In this document: piece after piece, positions 1 through 7,902 of the stretch | How positions within the stretch are numbered: the stretch's first letter is position 1 | Layout: each line of letters starts with the position of its first letter | Translations under genes and position numbers: made by a program | The notes under the pieces: model-generated | The model's database searches: none | Told to the model about the DNA's origin: nothing | The model's input: the letters and a program-made list of their open reading frames with translations, nothing else | Assembly: GCF_038246755.1 (NCBI RefSeq) | Contig: NZ_CP134706.1 | Span: 2,294,001-2,358,000, forward strand | Direction: 5' to 3' | Length of the DNA: 64,000 nt | From: Micromonospora sp. FIMYZ51 | GTDB lineage: Bacteria; Actinomycetota; Actinomycetes; Mycobacteriales; Micromonosporaceae

Positions 1-237
1 TTGTTCGGCGGTGGCCAATCGGCCCCGCTGGGCCGGGCGATGCTGCGGCTCGGCGTCCGGCTCGCGCAGATGGCCGGCGTACGCGCGGCGAAGCGCGCCT
101 TTGCCAAGGTCATCCCCGGCGCGGCGATCATCCTCGGCACCTGGGCGAACTCCTCGGCCACCAAGAATCTCGCCGACCGGTCCCGGGCCATGTATCGGCA
201 GGCCGGCCCGCAGGTGCCGCCGCCCCGGCAGGGGTGA
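1..237 (+). CDS. C-terminal fragment of an EcsC-like protein (5' end outside window)
   Basis: The reading frame is open from the first base and stops at 237, so this is the tail of a longer gene. The visible 78 residues are basic and amphipathic. They contain a hydrophobic stretch with VIPGAAIILGTWANSSAT followed by an RSRAMYRQ helix, which resembles the C-terminus of EcsC-family proteins (IPG, a short glycine/alanine hydrophobic segment, then a basic helix). Function cannot be given from the fragment. Its stop lies 3 bases before the convergent stop of the downstream esterase gene. The EcsC assignment is a guess from the terminal pattern. Confidence 0.45.
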   Translation: MFGGGQSAPLGRAMLRLGVRLAQMAGVRAAKRAFAKVIPGAAIILGTWANSSATKNLADRSRAMYRQAGPQVPPPRQG

Positions 238-240
238 GTC

Positions 241-1089
241 TCAGTCGGCGTACCCGGAGGAGCGCCAGGTCACCTCTGCGAGGCGGGACTGGCCCAACGT
301 GTTGGGGTGGAAGTAGTCAAGCGGGTTTACCAGGTCCAGGTTGAACCGGACGCGGTGCACGGCGCCCCGGTCGTATCGGCAGCGGGAGCCGTACGCCCGG
401 CAGGCCGCCGAGAGTTGATCGTTGTACGCGTCGACGCGGTCCCGGAACGCCGCCCGACGTTTCCGGTCGGCGGCTGCGGTCGAGGTCGGGTCGGCCAGCA
501 GCGACGGGCAGATGCCCCGTCGCCAGGCGCGTACCGCGCGCTTGTCGTCGTGGCCGACTTCCCAGAGCCGGTACAGGTCGGGGATGCTGACCACCAGGAC
601 CCGGGCCTTCGGCCGGCCCTCGCGCAACACCCGAAGCCCCCGGTCGACCTCGGCCCGGAAGTCGCCCACCGGGGTCATCTCGTCGATCGTGCCCCGGCAG
701 GCGTCGTTGGCACCGATCAGGACGGTCACGTAGTCGGCGCGGTCGCGTACCGCCGCCTCCGCCTGGCCGGCCAGCGCCGCGGCCCGGGCGCCCGGCTTGG
801 CATGGTTGTACGCCTTGCCGCGCAACCCCGGATTGCGGTCGAGCAGCCGGCGGTAGTGGCTGTCCACCCGCAGCCCGTCCCCGGTGGACCAGGAGTTGCG
901 CGCACACGAGGTCAGCACCAGGCAGGAGCCGAATCCGGTGGTGATGGAGTCGCCGAGCGCCGCGACCACCCTGGGTGTGCCGGCCGGGGGTTTCCCGGTC
1001 GGTCTGGGCGCGGCCTCCCCGCCTCCCTCGCAGGCCAGCGCGACCAGCGCGAGTAGGCAGACAGCAGCGGTGGTCCAACGTCCAGGCAT
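241..1089 (-). CDS. SGNH/GDSL-family lipoprotein hydrolase
   Basis: Predicted exported esterase/lipase of the SGNH fold, 282 aa from the ATG at 1089. That start gives a clean lipoprotein signal peptide (MPGRWTTAAVCLLALVALAC, lipobox LALAC), so I prefer it to the longer upstream frame. SGNH blocks are visible: block I ALGDSITTGFGS with the nucleophile Ser, block III VLIGANDAC with the Asn, and a C-terminal DYFHPNTLGQ supplying the Asp-x-x-His pair. Several cysteines suggest disulfides outside the cell. The natural substrate is unknown; the family includes lipases, acetylxylan esterases and phospholipases. Confidence 0.85.
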   Translation of the reverse strand: MPGRWTTAAVCLLALVALACEGGGEAAPRPTGKPPAGTPRVVAALGDSITTGFGSCLVLTSCARNSWSTGDGLRVDSHYRRLLDRNPGLRGKAYNHAKPGARAAALAGQAEAAVRDRADYVTVLIGANDACRGTIDEMTPVGDFRAEVDRGLRVLREGRPKARVLVVSIPDLYRLWEVGHDDKRAVRAWRRGICPSLLADPTSTAAADRKRRAAFRDRVDAYNDQLSAACRAYGSRCRYDRGAVHRVRFNLDLVNPLDYFHPNTLGQSRLAEVTWRSSGYAD

Positions 1090-1399
1090 GACTTCCCCAG
1101 CCTCACAGCGCAGAGCGATGGCATGGTGACTGTACGCGCGGCATGGTCGGTGGTCACCTGTGGCTGTCGGAGATGTGGCAGATGCCTGCCGCTGTGCCGA
1201 CCCGCGTGGTAAGTGCACCGAAGCCCGGTGTTCCTGGCCGGTCGCCGGTCGGGTGGTGATCCTGGTCGGCGGCGCACAGCGGAGAACAGCGGCGGACAGC
1301 GGCGCACAGCGGCGCACAGCTCGGCGTGCCCGGGTCGGGCGGCGCCCGAAAGCGGGCGCGGGGACGGTTAGCGCCGTCGGCGCGGGGTAGGTGGGGGTG
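1090..1399. other. Intergenic region with a 10-bp tandem array
   Basis: About 310 bases between the divergent esterase and DUF6343 genes. It should hold both promoters, but I cannot pick convincing -35/-10 boxes. The only clear structure is the 10-bp repeat at 1271-1320, listed separately. Confidence 0.5.
1271..1320. repeat. Five tandem 10-bp repeats (GGCGCACAGC type)
   Basis: Five units in perfect 10-base register: GGCGCACAGC, GGAGAACAGC, GGCGGACAGC, GGCGCACAGC, GGCGCACAGC. They lie about 80 bp upstream of the DUF6343 gene. The spacing of about one helical turn would place every unit on the same DNA face. No known factor is recognised. Confidence 0.8.
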
Positions 1400-1663
1400 A
1401 TGACGAGATCACAGCCCCGGCGTGCCCGCGGCACGGTCGGCCACGCGTACAGCGCCCTGAATCTGCGGCTCGCGCTGGCCAGCTTCGGGCTCGTCAGCAT
1501 GACCGTGTTCGCGATCCTGGCCTTCCGTGCCGATGTGACCTGGCTGGGCGTCGTCTGCGTCGTCTTCGCGGTGGTCGCCGTCGTCGACCTGGCCGTGATT
1601 CAACGTCGCCGCGCCGCTCGCCGCCGGGAGGAGCCCGGGGTGCGGCACTCGCTCTTCGAGTGA
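1400..1663 (+). CDS. Small two-TM membrane protein, DUF6343-like
   Basis: An 87-aa protein with a basic N-terminus, a YSALNLRLALASFG segment, two adjacent hydrophobic helices (roughly residues 22-42 and 46-65) and a charged Arg-rich tail. The pattern fits the actinobacterial DUF6343 family, whose function is unknown. ATG 1400 was chosen over GTG 1391 because the G-rich stretch just before it can serve as the ribosome-binding site. Its stop precedes the aldehyde dehydrogenase start by 14 bases, so the two are probably co-transcribed. Confidence 0.65.
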   Translation: MTRSQPRRARGTVGHAYSALNLRLALASFGLVSMTVFAILAFRADVTWLGVVCVVFAVVAVVDLAVIQRRRAARRREEPGVRHSLFE

Positions 1664-1677
1664 CTGGAGTTGCCCTG

Positions 1678-3090
1678 ATGACCATCGCCACCACCAACCC
1701 CGTCACCGGCCAGGTGCTCAAGACGTACGGTGCGATGTCCGACGAGCAGGTCGACGACGCGATCGAACGGACCGACCTGGCCTACCGGCAGCTACTCGGC
1801 ACCACCGTCGAGCAGCGGGGGCAATGGCTGACCACGGTCGCGGAGCTACTCGAAGCGGAGCGGGACGACATCGCCCGGCTGATGACCACCGAAATGGGCA
1901 AGACGCTCGCCGCCGCCAGGGCCGAGGTCACCAAGTGCGCTGCCGCCTGCCGCTTCTACGCCCGCCACGCGGCCGAGTTCCTCGCCGACGTGCCGGCGGA
2001 CGCCCAGGCGGTCTCGGCCATCCGGGCGTTTGTCCGGTACCAGCCGATCGGTCCGGTGCTCGCGGTGATGCCGTGGAACTTCCCGCTCTGGCAGGTCATG
2101 CGCTTCGCCGCACCGGCGCTGATGGCCGGCAACACCGGGCTGCTCAAGCACGCCTCAAACGTGCCGCAGACCGCGTTGCTGCTGGAGGACGTGTTCCGCC
2201 GGGCCGGTTTCCCCGAGGGGGCGTTCACCACCCTGTTGGTCGGCTCCGAGGCGGTGGAGAAGATCCTGCGCGACCCCCGGGTGCGGGCCGCCACGCTTAC
2301 CGGCAGCGAGGTCGCCGGCCGCTCGATCGCCCAGATCGCCGGCCGGGAACTGAAGAAGACCGTGCTGGAGCTGGGCGGCAGCGACCCCTTCGTGGTGATG
2401 CCCTCGGCCGATGTCGAGCTGGCCGCCGAGGTGGCGACCACCGCCCGCTGCCAGAACAACGGCCAGTCCTGCATCGCGGCCAAGCGCTTCATCGTGCACG
2501 CCGACGTCTACGACGCCTTCGCCGAAGCGTTCGCGCACCGGATGTCGGCGCTGCGGGTGGGCGACCCGATGGACGACGCCACCGACGTCGGCCCGCTGGC
2601 CACCGAGCGGGGCCGCGACGAGGTCGACGCACAGGTCCGCGACGCGGTCGACAAGGGAGCCACCGTGCTCTGCGGCGGGGAGAAGCCGGGCGGTGAGGGC
2701 TGGTTCTATCCGCCGACAGTGGTGGCCGACCTGAACCCGGGGATGCGGATCTGGACCGAGGAGGTGTTCGGGCCGGTCGCCGGGCTGTACCGGGTGTCGT
2801 CGTACGACGAGGCGATCGAGTTGGCCAACGGCACCTCCTTCGGCCTCGGCTCGAACGCCTGGACCCGGGACCCGCAGGAACAGGAGCGCTTCGCCACCGA
2901 CCTGGTGGCCGGTTCCGTCTTCATCAACGGCATGACCACCTCCTATCCCCAGCTGCCGTTCGGCGGGGTGAAGAACTCCGGCTACGGCCGGGAGTTGTCG
3001 GCCCAGGGGATGCACGAGTTCTGCAACGTCAAGACCGTCTGGGTGGGCGAGGGCGCGGCCGGTGCCGGTGCCGGCGCACACGCCGAATGA
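1678..3090 (+). CDS. gabD: NAD(P)-dependent aldehyde dehydrogenase, succinate-semialdehyde dehydrogenase type
   Basis: 470-aa enzyme of the ALDH superfamily, predicted to oxidise succinate semialdehyde or a similar short aldehyde to the acid. Visible motifs: PWNFPLWQVMR (oxyanion Asn and cofactor region), TGSEVAGR (Rossmann loop), LELGGSDPFVV (general base Glu), NNGQSCIAAKRF (catalytic Cys), EEVFGPVAGLY, and LPFGGVKNSGYGRE at the C-terminus. The N-terminal ATTNPVTGQVLKTY is typical of GabD/Sad enzymes. ATG 1678 is chosen because a GGAG sits 9 bases upstream; GTG 1660 overlaps the previous stop. The stop codon lies inside a 48-bp tandem repeat. The substrate is inferred from family resemblance only. 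Confidence 0.85.
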   Translation: MTIATTNPVTGQVLKTYGAMSDEQVDDAIERTDLAYRQLLGTTVEQRGQWLTTVAELLEAERDDIARLMTTEMGKTLAAARAEVTKCAAACRFYARHAAEFLADVPADAQAVSAIRAFVRYQPIGPVLAVMPWNFPLWQVMRFAAPALMAGNTGLLKHASNVPQTALLLEDVFRRAGFPEGAFTTLLVGSEAVEKILRDPRVRAATLTGSEVAGRSIAQIAGRELKKTVLELGGSDPFVVMPSADVELAAEVATTARCQNNGQSCIAAKRFIVHADVYDAFAEAFAHRMSALRVGDPMDDATDVGPLATERGRDEVDAQVRDAVDKGATVLCGGEKPGGEGWFYPPTVVADLNPGMRIWTEEVFGPVAGLYRVSSYDEAIELANGTSFGLGSNAWTRDPQEQERFATDLVAGSVFINGMTTSYPQLPFGGVKNSGYGRELSAQGMHEFCNVKTVWVGEGAAGAGAGAHAE

Positions 3091-3203
3091 GCGCGTAGCT
3101 GGCGTGCGGTGCCCGGTGCCGGCGCACACGCCGAATGAGCGCGTAGCTGGCGTGCGGTGCCGGTGCGGGCGCGCCTGCCGCTTGAGCGCGTGGCTGGGCG
3201 TTA
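3067..3203. repeat. 48-bp tandem repeat spanning the gabD stop codon
   Basis: Copy 1 is 3067-3114 and copy 2 is 3115-3161, nearly identical; a degraded third copy runs from 3162 to about 3203. The unit contains the last codons and TGA of the aldehyde dehydrogenase. Because 48 is divisible by 3, the second copy repeats the same C-terminal codons and stop in frame. Confidence 0.9.
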
Positions 3204-3253
3204 AGCGGGGGCCCTTCCTATACCGCAGGCGTTAACCAGGGGCCCCTGCTTAC
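3200..3253. repeat. Two GTTAA...GGGGCCC palindromic elements
   Basis: Two related imperfect palindromes lie in tandem: 3200-3222 (GTTAAGCGGGGGCCCTTCC) and 3231-3253 (GTTAACCAGGGGCCCCTGCT, followed by TAC). Both are centred on GGGGCCC and bounded by TTAA/TTA-type ends. They sit between gabD and the LLM oxidoreductase and look like copies of a dispersed intergenic repeat. Confidence 0.7.
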
Positions 3254-3284
3254 ATCCAGGCCGGGGTGGGTAGACATCGGCGGC

Positions 3285-4253
3285 ATGACGGCGATCGGTT
3301 TCCACGCTTCCCACGAGCAGATCCACCCGCGCGCCCTGCTGGAGGCGGTCATCCACGCAGAGCACGTCGGCTTCGACGCGGCCATGTGCTCCGACCACTT
3401 CGCCCCGTGGAGCGAGCGCCAGGGACATTCCGGTTTCGCCTGGTCCTGGCTCGGTTCGGCACTCCAGGCCACCGGGCTGTCGTTGGGTGTGGTCAACGCG
3501 CCCGGACAGCGCTACCACCCGGCGATCATCGCCCAGGCGATCGGCACCCTCGGCGCGATGTACCCGGGCCGGTTCTGGGCCGCCCTGGGCTCCGGTGAGG
3601 CGGCCAACGAACACATCACCGGGGAAGTCTGGCCCCGCAAGGACGTACGCAACGCGCGGCTGCGCGAGTGCGTCGACGTGATCCGTGCCCTGCTGAACGG
3701 CGAGGAGGTCAGCCACGACGGCCTGGTCCGGGTCGACCGGGCCCGGTTGTGGAGCCGCCCGGAGCAGCCGCCGGCCCTGGTCGGTGCGGCGGTGAGCGTG
3801 CAGACCGCCCGCTGGTGCGCCGAATGGGCGGACGGGCTGATCACCGTCAACGCACCGACCGAGCACCTGCGCCGGATGATCGACGCCTACCGGAGCGCGG
3901 GCGGTCGCGGGCCGCTGCACCTCCAGGTGCACCTGAGCTGGGCGCCCGACCAGGCCGAGGCCGAGTCCATCGCGTACGACCAGTGGCGCAGCAACGTCTT
4001 CGCGCCGCCGGTCTGCTGGGATCTGACCATGCCCGAGCATTTCGACGTGGTCTCCGCCGAGGTGCCGATGGCCCGCCTCGCCGAGGTGGTGAACATCTCC
4101 GCCGACCTGGGCCGGCACGTGGGCTGGCTGGAGGAGTACCTCGACCTCGGCTTCGACCAGATCGCGCTGCACCACGTCGGGCAGGAGCAGCGGCCGTTCC
4201 TGGACGTGTTCGGCGACCGGGTGCTGCCGAAGCTGCGCGGCCGGACCAGCTGA
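3285..4253 (+). CDS. LLM-class flavin/F420-dependent oxidoreductase
   Basis: 322-aa TIM-barrel enzyme of the bacterial luciferase-like superfamily. The beginning (MTAIGFHASHEQIHPRALL) and the blocks SDHFAPWSERQGHSG, PGQRYHPAIIAQA, FWAALGSGEAANEHITG and LGRHVGWLEEYLDLG are shared with the F420-dependent glucose-6-phosphate dehydrogenase-like subgroup and its non-F420 flavinoid relatives. The cofactor (F420 or FMN) cannot be decided by eye and the substrate is unknown. The gene converges on the GH9 cellulase and is separated from it by a strong hairpin. A second enzyme of this superfamily lies at 49.7 kb. Confidence 0.8.
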   Translation: MTAIGFHASHEQIHPRALLEAVIHAEHVGFDAAMCSDHFAPWSERQGHSGFAWSWLGSALQATGLSLGVVNAPGQRYHPAIIAQAIGTLGAMYPGRFWAALGSGEAANEHITGEVWPRKDVRNARLRECVDVIRALLNGEEVSHDGLVRVDRARLWSRPEQPPALVGAAVSVQTARWCAEWADGLITVNAPTEHLRRMIDAYRSAGGRGPLHLQVHLSWAPDQAEAESIAYDQWRSNVFAPPVCWDLTMPEHFDVVSAEVPMARLAEVVNISADLGRHVGWLEEYLDLGFDQIALHHVGQEQRPFLDVFGDRVLPKLRGRTS

Positions 4254-4293
4254 CGCGGATCGCCGACTTGACCAACTCATCGGTGGGGTGGGG

Positions 4294-4331
4294 CCGGGTG
4301 GGGCGCCGGTCGCCGACGGCGCCCCACCCGG
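4294..4331. terminator. Bidirectional terminator hairpin
   Basis: Perfect 15-bp stem, left arm 4294-4308 (CCGGGTGGGGCGCCG) and right arm 4317-4331, with an 8-base loop, between the convergent LLM oxidoreductase and cellulase genes. There is no clear U-tract, as is common in actinobacteria. Confidence 0.75.
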
Positions 4332-4334
4332 GGA

Positions 4335-6947
4335 TCAGGAAACGGTGCAGGGTGCGCCGTTGACCGTGATCAGGTGCGGGCCGGGGTTGGCGCCGCTGCC
4401 GGTGGTGGCGTTGAAGCCGAACATCTGCGTGCCGCCGGGAGCGATCCGCGCGTTGTACGACTCGTTCTTCGCGGTCACCGTGGCGCCGGACTGCGTGACG
4501 TTCGCCATCCACGCCTCGCGGACCTTCGCGTCACCGGTGAACGCGAACCGGGCCGTCCAGCCGTTCACCGCGCTCGTGCCGGTGTTGCGGATGGTCACCT
4601 GGGCGGTGAAGCCGGTGCCGCCCTGCCAGGAGCCGTAGTTGGTGTAGGTCACCGCGCAGGTCGGCGCGGGCACCGCGGCGGCGTCGCCCTGGTCGGCCAG
4701 GAACGAGGCGATCCAGGTCAGCGCCGAGTTCCAGTTGATCGCCACCTCGTTCGTGGAGTACGAGGCGATGTCGTCGACGTAGCAGAACATCGGCGCACAG
4801 CCGGCCAGCAGCTGCTCCACGAACGGGTCCTGGAGGGCCGCGTTCGCGCCACCGGCGATCGATCCGGCGGGCGGCTTCGGCGTGTTCGGGTCGAGCTGGT
4901 AGCCGAAGATCCGGCTGTGCTGGTTCTCCGCCGCGTGCTCGCCGTACCCGGTCACGTACGAGATGTTCAGCGCGTTACGGCCGAGGATGTAGTCCATCGT
5001 CTGCACCGCGCCGTCGCGGTACTTCGCCTGCCCGGTCAGGTCGAAGGCGGTGGCCAGCACCACGGCGTTGTTGATGATCGCACCGTTGGCGCCCCAGAAG
5101 TAGCTGTTCCGGTCCCCGGGCATGGGCAGCCCGTACGCCTGGCGGCGGATCTCGGCGAGGTAGTTGTCGGCGGCGGCGGTGACCGACGCCCGGACCCGGG
5201 CCAGGTCGGCGGCGGGCAGCCCGTTGGGCACCGTCGCCAGGTCGAGGCGGCCCAGCGCGGCGACGCTCTGCCAGCCGAAGCCACGGGGGTCGAAGACGTC
5301 ACCGGTGTGGTGCGGCGACGCGGTCAGGTCGGTCAGGTAGGTGCGCTCGCCGGTGGTCAGGTACAGCTCGGCGGCTGCCCAGTAGAACTCGTCGGTGACG
5401 TTGCTGTCGTCGTACGCGCCGCCGCCGTTGCCGTCCGTCGGGCTGGCGTAGCGGGTCGGGTTTGCCTTGGCCGCCGCGTACGCGGTCTTCGCCGCGCTGC
5501 CGCAGCGCTGCGCGAACTCCTTGTCGTACGGGGCGAACAGCCGGGCGCACTGGGCGGCGACGGCGGCCAGGTTCAGCGTGGCGGCGGTGGACGGCGGGTG
5601 CAGCTCGCGCAGCTCCGGGTCGTCCTCGGGCTGCAACGGCAGGCCGGTCCAGTTCTGGTCGTGGATCTTGTGGTGGGCCATCCCGGCCAGCGGCTTGCCG
5701 GCCGGCACCTGCATGCGCAGCAGGAACTCCAGTTCCCAGCGGGCCTCGTCGAGGATGTCCGGCACCCCGTTGTCGCGCTCGGGCACCCGCAGCGTGCCGT
5801 CGCCGAGGGCGGCGCCGAACCCGGCGGTGGCGGCGTTCTTGGTCCGCTCGAAGGTGCTCAACAGCTGGTAGGTGGCGATGCCGCCGTTGACCACGTACTT
5901 GCCGTGGTCGCCGGCGTCGTACCAGCCGCCGCGTACGTCGAGCCGGTAGTCGCAGACGCCGGGCTGGCAGGGCACGTCGGTGTCGCCCTGGTTGGGGGCG
6001 ACGCCCAGGTGTCCGGCCGGGCGGGCGTACTCCTCGCCGACCAGGTCACCGTCGATGGCGATGCCGCTGCGCTGGATGTAGAAGAACTGGAGGGCGTCCG
6101 AGCGGAGCTGGTCGTAGAGCGTGCCGGAGATGTCGAACGGGTGGCTCACCTCCCCGTCCACGGCCAGCGTCAGGCCCTGCCCCGGCGTGCGGTACGACGA
6201 GAAGTCGATGGTGTGCACGTTCTGCGCCGACGCCTGGTCGACCCCGCGCGGCGTGGTGGTGCCGCTGGCCAGCACGGTGCCGCCGGCCGACCGGAGCTGC
6301 CAGGGCAGCGCCTCGGTCGCCTCGGTGACCACCGTGGCGTTCTTCGGGCCGTTCGGCAGGTAGCCGACCTGGTTGACGCGCACCGGTGGGCCGGTGTCCG
6401 GCTCGTACGGCTCGGGCGGGTTTCCGCCCCGCAGCGAGACGTTGTCCAGGCAGACGGTCTGCGCCTCGGCGCTGCCACCGACCTGGAAGATGAGCTGGGC
6501 GCGCGAGTCGTCCTCGGGCGCCACGAAGGTGCGCTCGATGCGCTGCTGCGTCGGCGTGGCGGCGGCCACCACGCTGTAGTAGCCGGTGTAGGGGGCGTTG
6601 CCCAGTTGCAGCACGGCGGTGACCGAGGCGCCGGGGGTCGCGGTGACGTCGAAGCCGAGGGTGTATTCGGCCCCGGCGATCAGCGGGACGGCATCCTGAC
6701 CGATTCCGGCGTCCCAGGGGTTGGCCAGCCCGCCGGCGACGGTGGTGCAGAGCTGGCCGTCGGTCACCCCGAGCGGGCCGGTGCCAAAGGAGAACCAGGG
6801 CGACACGCCGTTGCTGAAGTCGCCGTTGTTGATCTGTTCGGGAGCGTCGGCCGGGGGATCGGCATGGGCTGTGCCGGCACTCGGGCCGAGCAGCGCCACG
6901 GTGGTCGCTGCGGCGAGCACCGCGAGACGACGTCGGGATGGCGTCAC
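4335..6947 (-). CDS. Secreted GH9 endoglucanase (CBM4-Ig-GH9-CBM2)
   Basis: 870-aa extracellular cellulase hydrolysing beta-1,4-glucan. Sec signal peptide, residues 1-29 (cleavage after GTAHA). Domains in order: CBM4/9-type carbohydrate-binding module (about 35-175, starting [14 protein letters not shown]), CelD_N immunoglobulin-like domain (about 185-275, [13 protein letters not shown]), GH9 catalytic domain (about 285-755) and C-terminal CBM2 (about 770-870, closing disulfide by the two terminal cysteines). Catalytic features: [16 protein letters not shown] with the Asp pair, NQHSRIFGY, and the second GH9 signature [19 protein letters not shown] containing the acid Glu. A perfect CebR-type operator lies about 55 bp upstream, so cellobiose-relieved repression is likely. 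Confidence 0.95.
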   Translation of the reverse strand: MTPSRRRLAVLAAATTVALLGPSAGTAHADPPADAPEQINNGDFSNGVSPWFSFGTGPLGVTDGQLCTTVAGGLANPWDAGIGQDAVPLIAGAEYTLGFDVTATPGASVTAVLQLGNAPYTGYYSVVAAATPTQQRIERTFVAPEDDSRAQLIFQVGGSAEAQTVCLDNVSLRGGNPPEPYEPDTGPPVRVNQVGYLPNGPKNATVVTEATEALPWQLRSAGGTVLASGTTTPRGVDQASAQNVHTIDFSSYRTPGQGLTLAVDGEVSHPFDISGTLYDQLRSDALQFFYIQRSGIAIDGDLVGEEYARPAGHLGVAPNQGDTDVPCQPGVCDYRLDVRGGWYDAGDHGKYVVNGGIATYQLLSTFERTKNAATAGFGAALGDGTLRVPERDNGVPDILDEARWELEFLLRMQVPAGKPLAGMAHHKIHDQNWTGLPLQPEDDPELRELHPPSTAATLNLAAVAAQCARLFAPYDKEFAQRCGSAAKTAYAAAKANPTRYASPTDGNGGGAYDDSNVTDEFYWAAAELYLTTGERTYLTDLTASPHHTGDVFDPRGFGWQSVAALGRLDLATVPNGLPAADLARVRASVTAAADNYLAEIRRQAYGLPMPGDRNSYFWGANGAIINNAVVLATAFDLTGQAKYRDGAVQTMDYILGRNALNISYVTGYGEHAAENQHSRIFGYQLDPNTPKPPAGSIAGGANAALQDPFVEQLLAGCAPMFCYVDDIASYSTNEVAINWNSALTWIASFLADQGDAAAVPAPTCAVTYTNYGSWQGGTGFTAQVTIRNTGTSAVNGWTARFAFTGDAKVREAWMANVTQSGATVTAKNESYNARIAPGGTQMFGFNATTGSGANPGPHLITVNGAPCTVS

Positions 6948-7000
6948 GGATATTCCTTCCGACAGGGCGGGACGGAGGCGTGCCAGTGGTGGCGAAAAGC

Positions 7001-7014
7001 TGGGAGCGCTCCCA
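7001..7014. promoter_or_regulatory. CebR-type operator upstream of the GH9 cellulase
   Basis: The 14-bp perfect palindrome TGGGAGCGCTCCCA matches the operator bound by the LacI-family cellulose regulator CebR in streptomycetes and CelR in Thermobifida. It lies 54-67 bp upstream of the GH9 start codon. No LacI-family regulator is encoded in this window, so the regulator must be elsewhere. Confidence 0.9.
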
Positions 7015-7167
7015 GGTATCGGGCATGTTTCCAGGACAAAGGCAAGCTGTCAATTGATCCTGCCCGATGGTCTCCGGGGTTGCCCGGCAGTGAGATTCGC
7101 CGCGCCACGCCCGGTCCTCCTGATCTCCTAGAGACAACCGCGCCCTCCGCCTGGCAGGCTGCGTGCC

Positions 7168-7896
7168 ATGACCCTGAAGCTGCGTTCCGCCGGGACGAGC
7201 GACCGCGGGCTGATCCGTAGCGGTAATCAGGACGCGGTGCACGCCGGTGCCTGGTTGGTCGCCGTCGCCGACGGCATGGGTGGCATGGCCGCCGGCGACC
7301 TGGCCAGCTCCATCGCCATCGAGGCGATCGCTCCGCTGGACGTGGAGACCCCCGAGCACGCGTTGGTGGCGGCGTTGCAGAGCGGCATCGAGTTGGCCAC
7401 CGCCCGGATCCGGCAGGCGGTCGCCCAGGACCCGCAGCGGCAGGGGATGGGTACCACGCTCACCGCGCTGTTGTTCGCGCGTACCGGCAGCTGCCTGGCG
7501 CTGGTCCACGTCGGCGACTCCCGGGCGTACCTGTTCCGCGACGGGGTGCTCAAGCAGATCACCCGGGACGACACCTTCGTGCAGATGCTCGTCGACCAGG
7601 GCCTGATCACTCCCGACCAGGCCGGCAGCCACCCCCGCCGGGCCGTGGTCACCCAGGCGTTGCAGGGCGACGAGATCTCCCCGACGTACGCGACGATGGT
7701 GCCCCGCCCCGGCGACCGCTGGCTGCTGTGCAGCGACGGGCTGTCGAACGTCGTCCGGGCGGACACCCTGGCCGAGGTGCTGGCCGGTTACCCGGACCGG
7801 GACGAGTGCACGCGGAAGCTCATCGACCTGGCGCTGCGCGCCGGTGGCCCGGACAACGTCACCGTCGTCGTCGCGGACGTGGTCGACGAGGAGTGA
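7168..7896 (+). CDS. PP2C-family serine/threonine protein phosphatase
   Basis: 242-aa soluble phosphatase of the PPM/PP2C family (bacterial Stp/PstP type), dephosphorylating Ser/Thr phosphoproteins with two Mn/Mg ions. All core motifs are visible: GNQDA near residue 20, VADGMGGMAAGD (metal Asp and Gly), GMGTTLTALLF, VHVGDSRAYLFRDG, CSDGLSN and a terminal GGPDNVTVVVADV. There is no transmembrane tail, unlike PstP, so it is probably cytosolic. It lies divergent from the cellulase and convergent with hrpB. No kinase gene is nearby. Confidence 0.92.
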   Translation: MTLKLRSAGTSDRGLIRSGNQDAVHAGAWLVAVADGMGGMAAGDLASSIAIEAIAPLDVETPEHALVAALQSGIELATARIRQAVAQDPQRQGMGTTLTALLFARTGSCLALVHVGDSRAYLFRDGVLKQITRDDTFVQMLVDQGLITPDQAGSHPRRAVVTQALQGDEISPTYATMVPRPGDRWLLCSDGLSNVVRADTLAEVLAGYPDRDECTRKLIDLALRAGGPDNVTVVVADVVDEE

Positions 7897-7902
7897 GCCT
7901 GG

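Noticed and set aside
4374..7220. 948-codon open frame on the plus strand
   Set aside because: It is the antisense shadow of the GH9 cellulase; its composition (Gly/Arg/Val-rich, no motifs) is typical of GC-rich opposite-strand frames.
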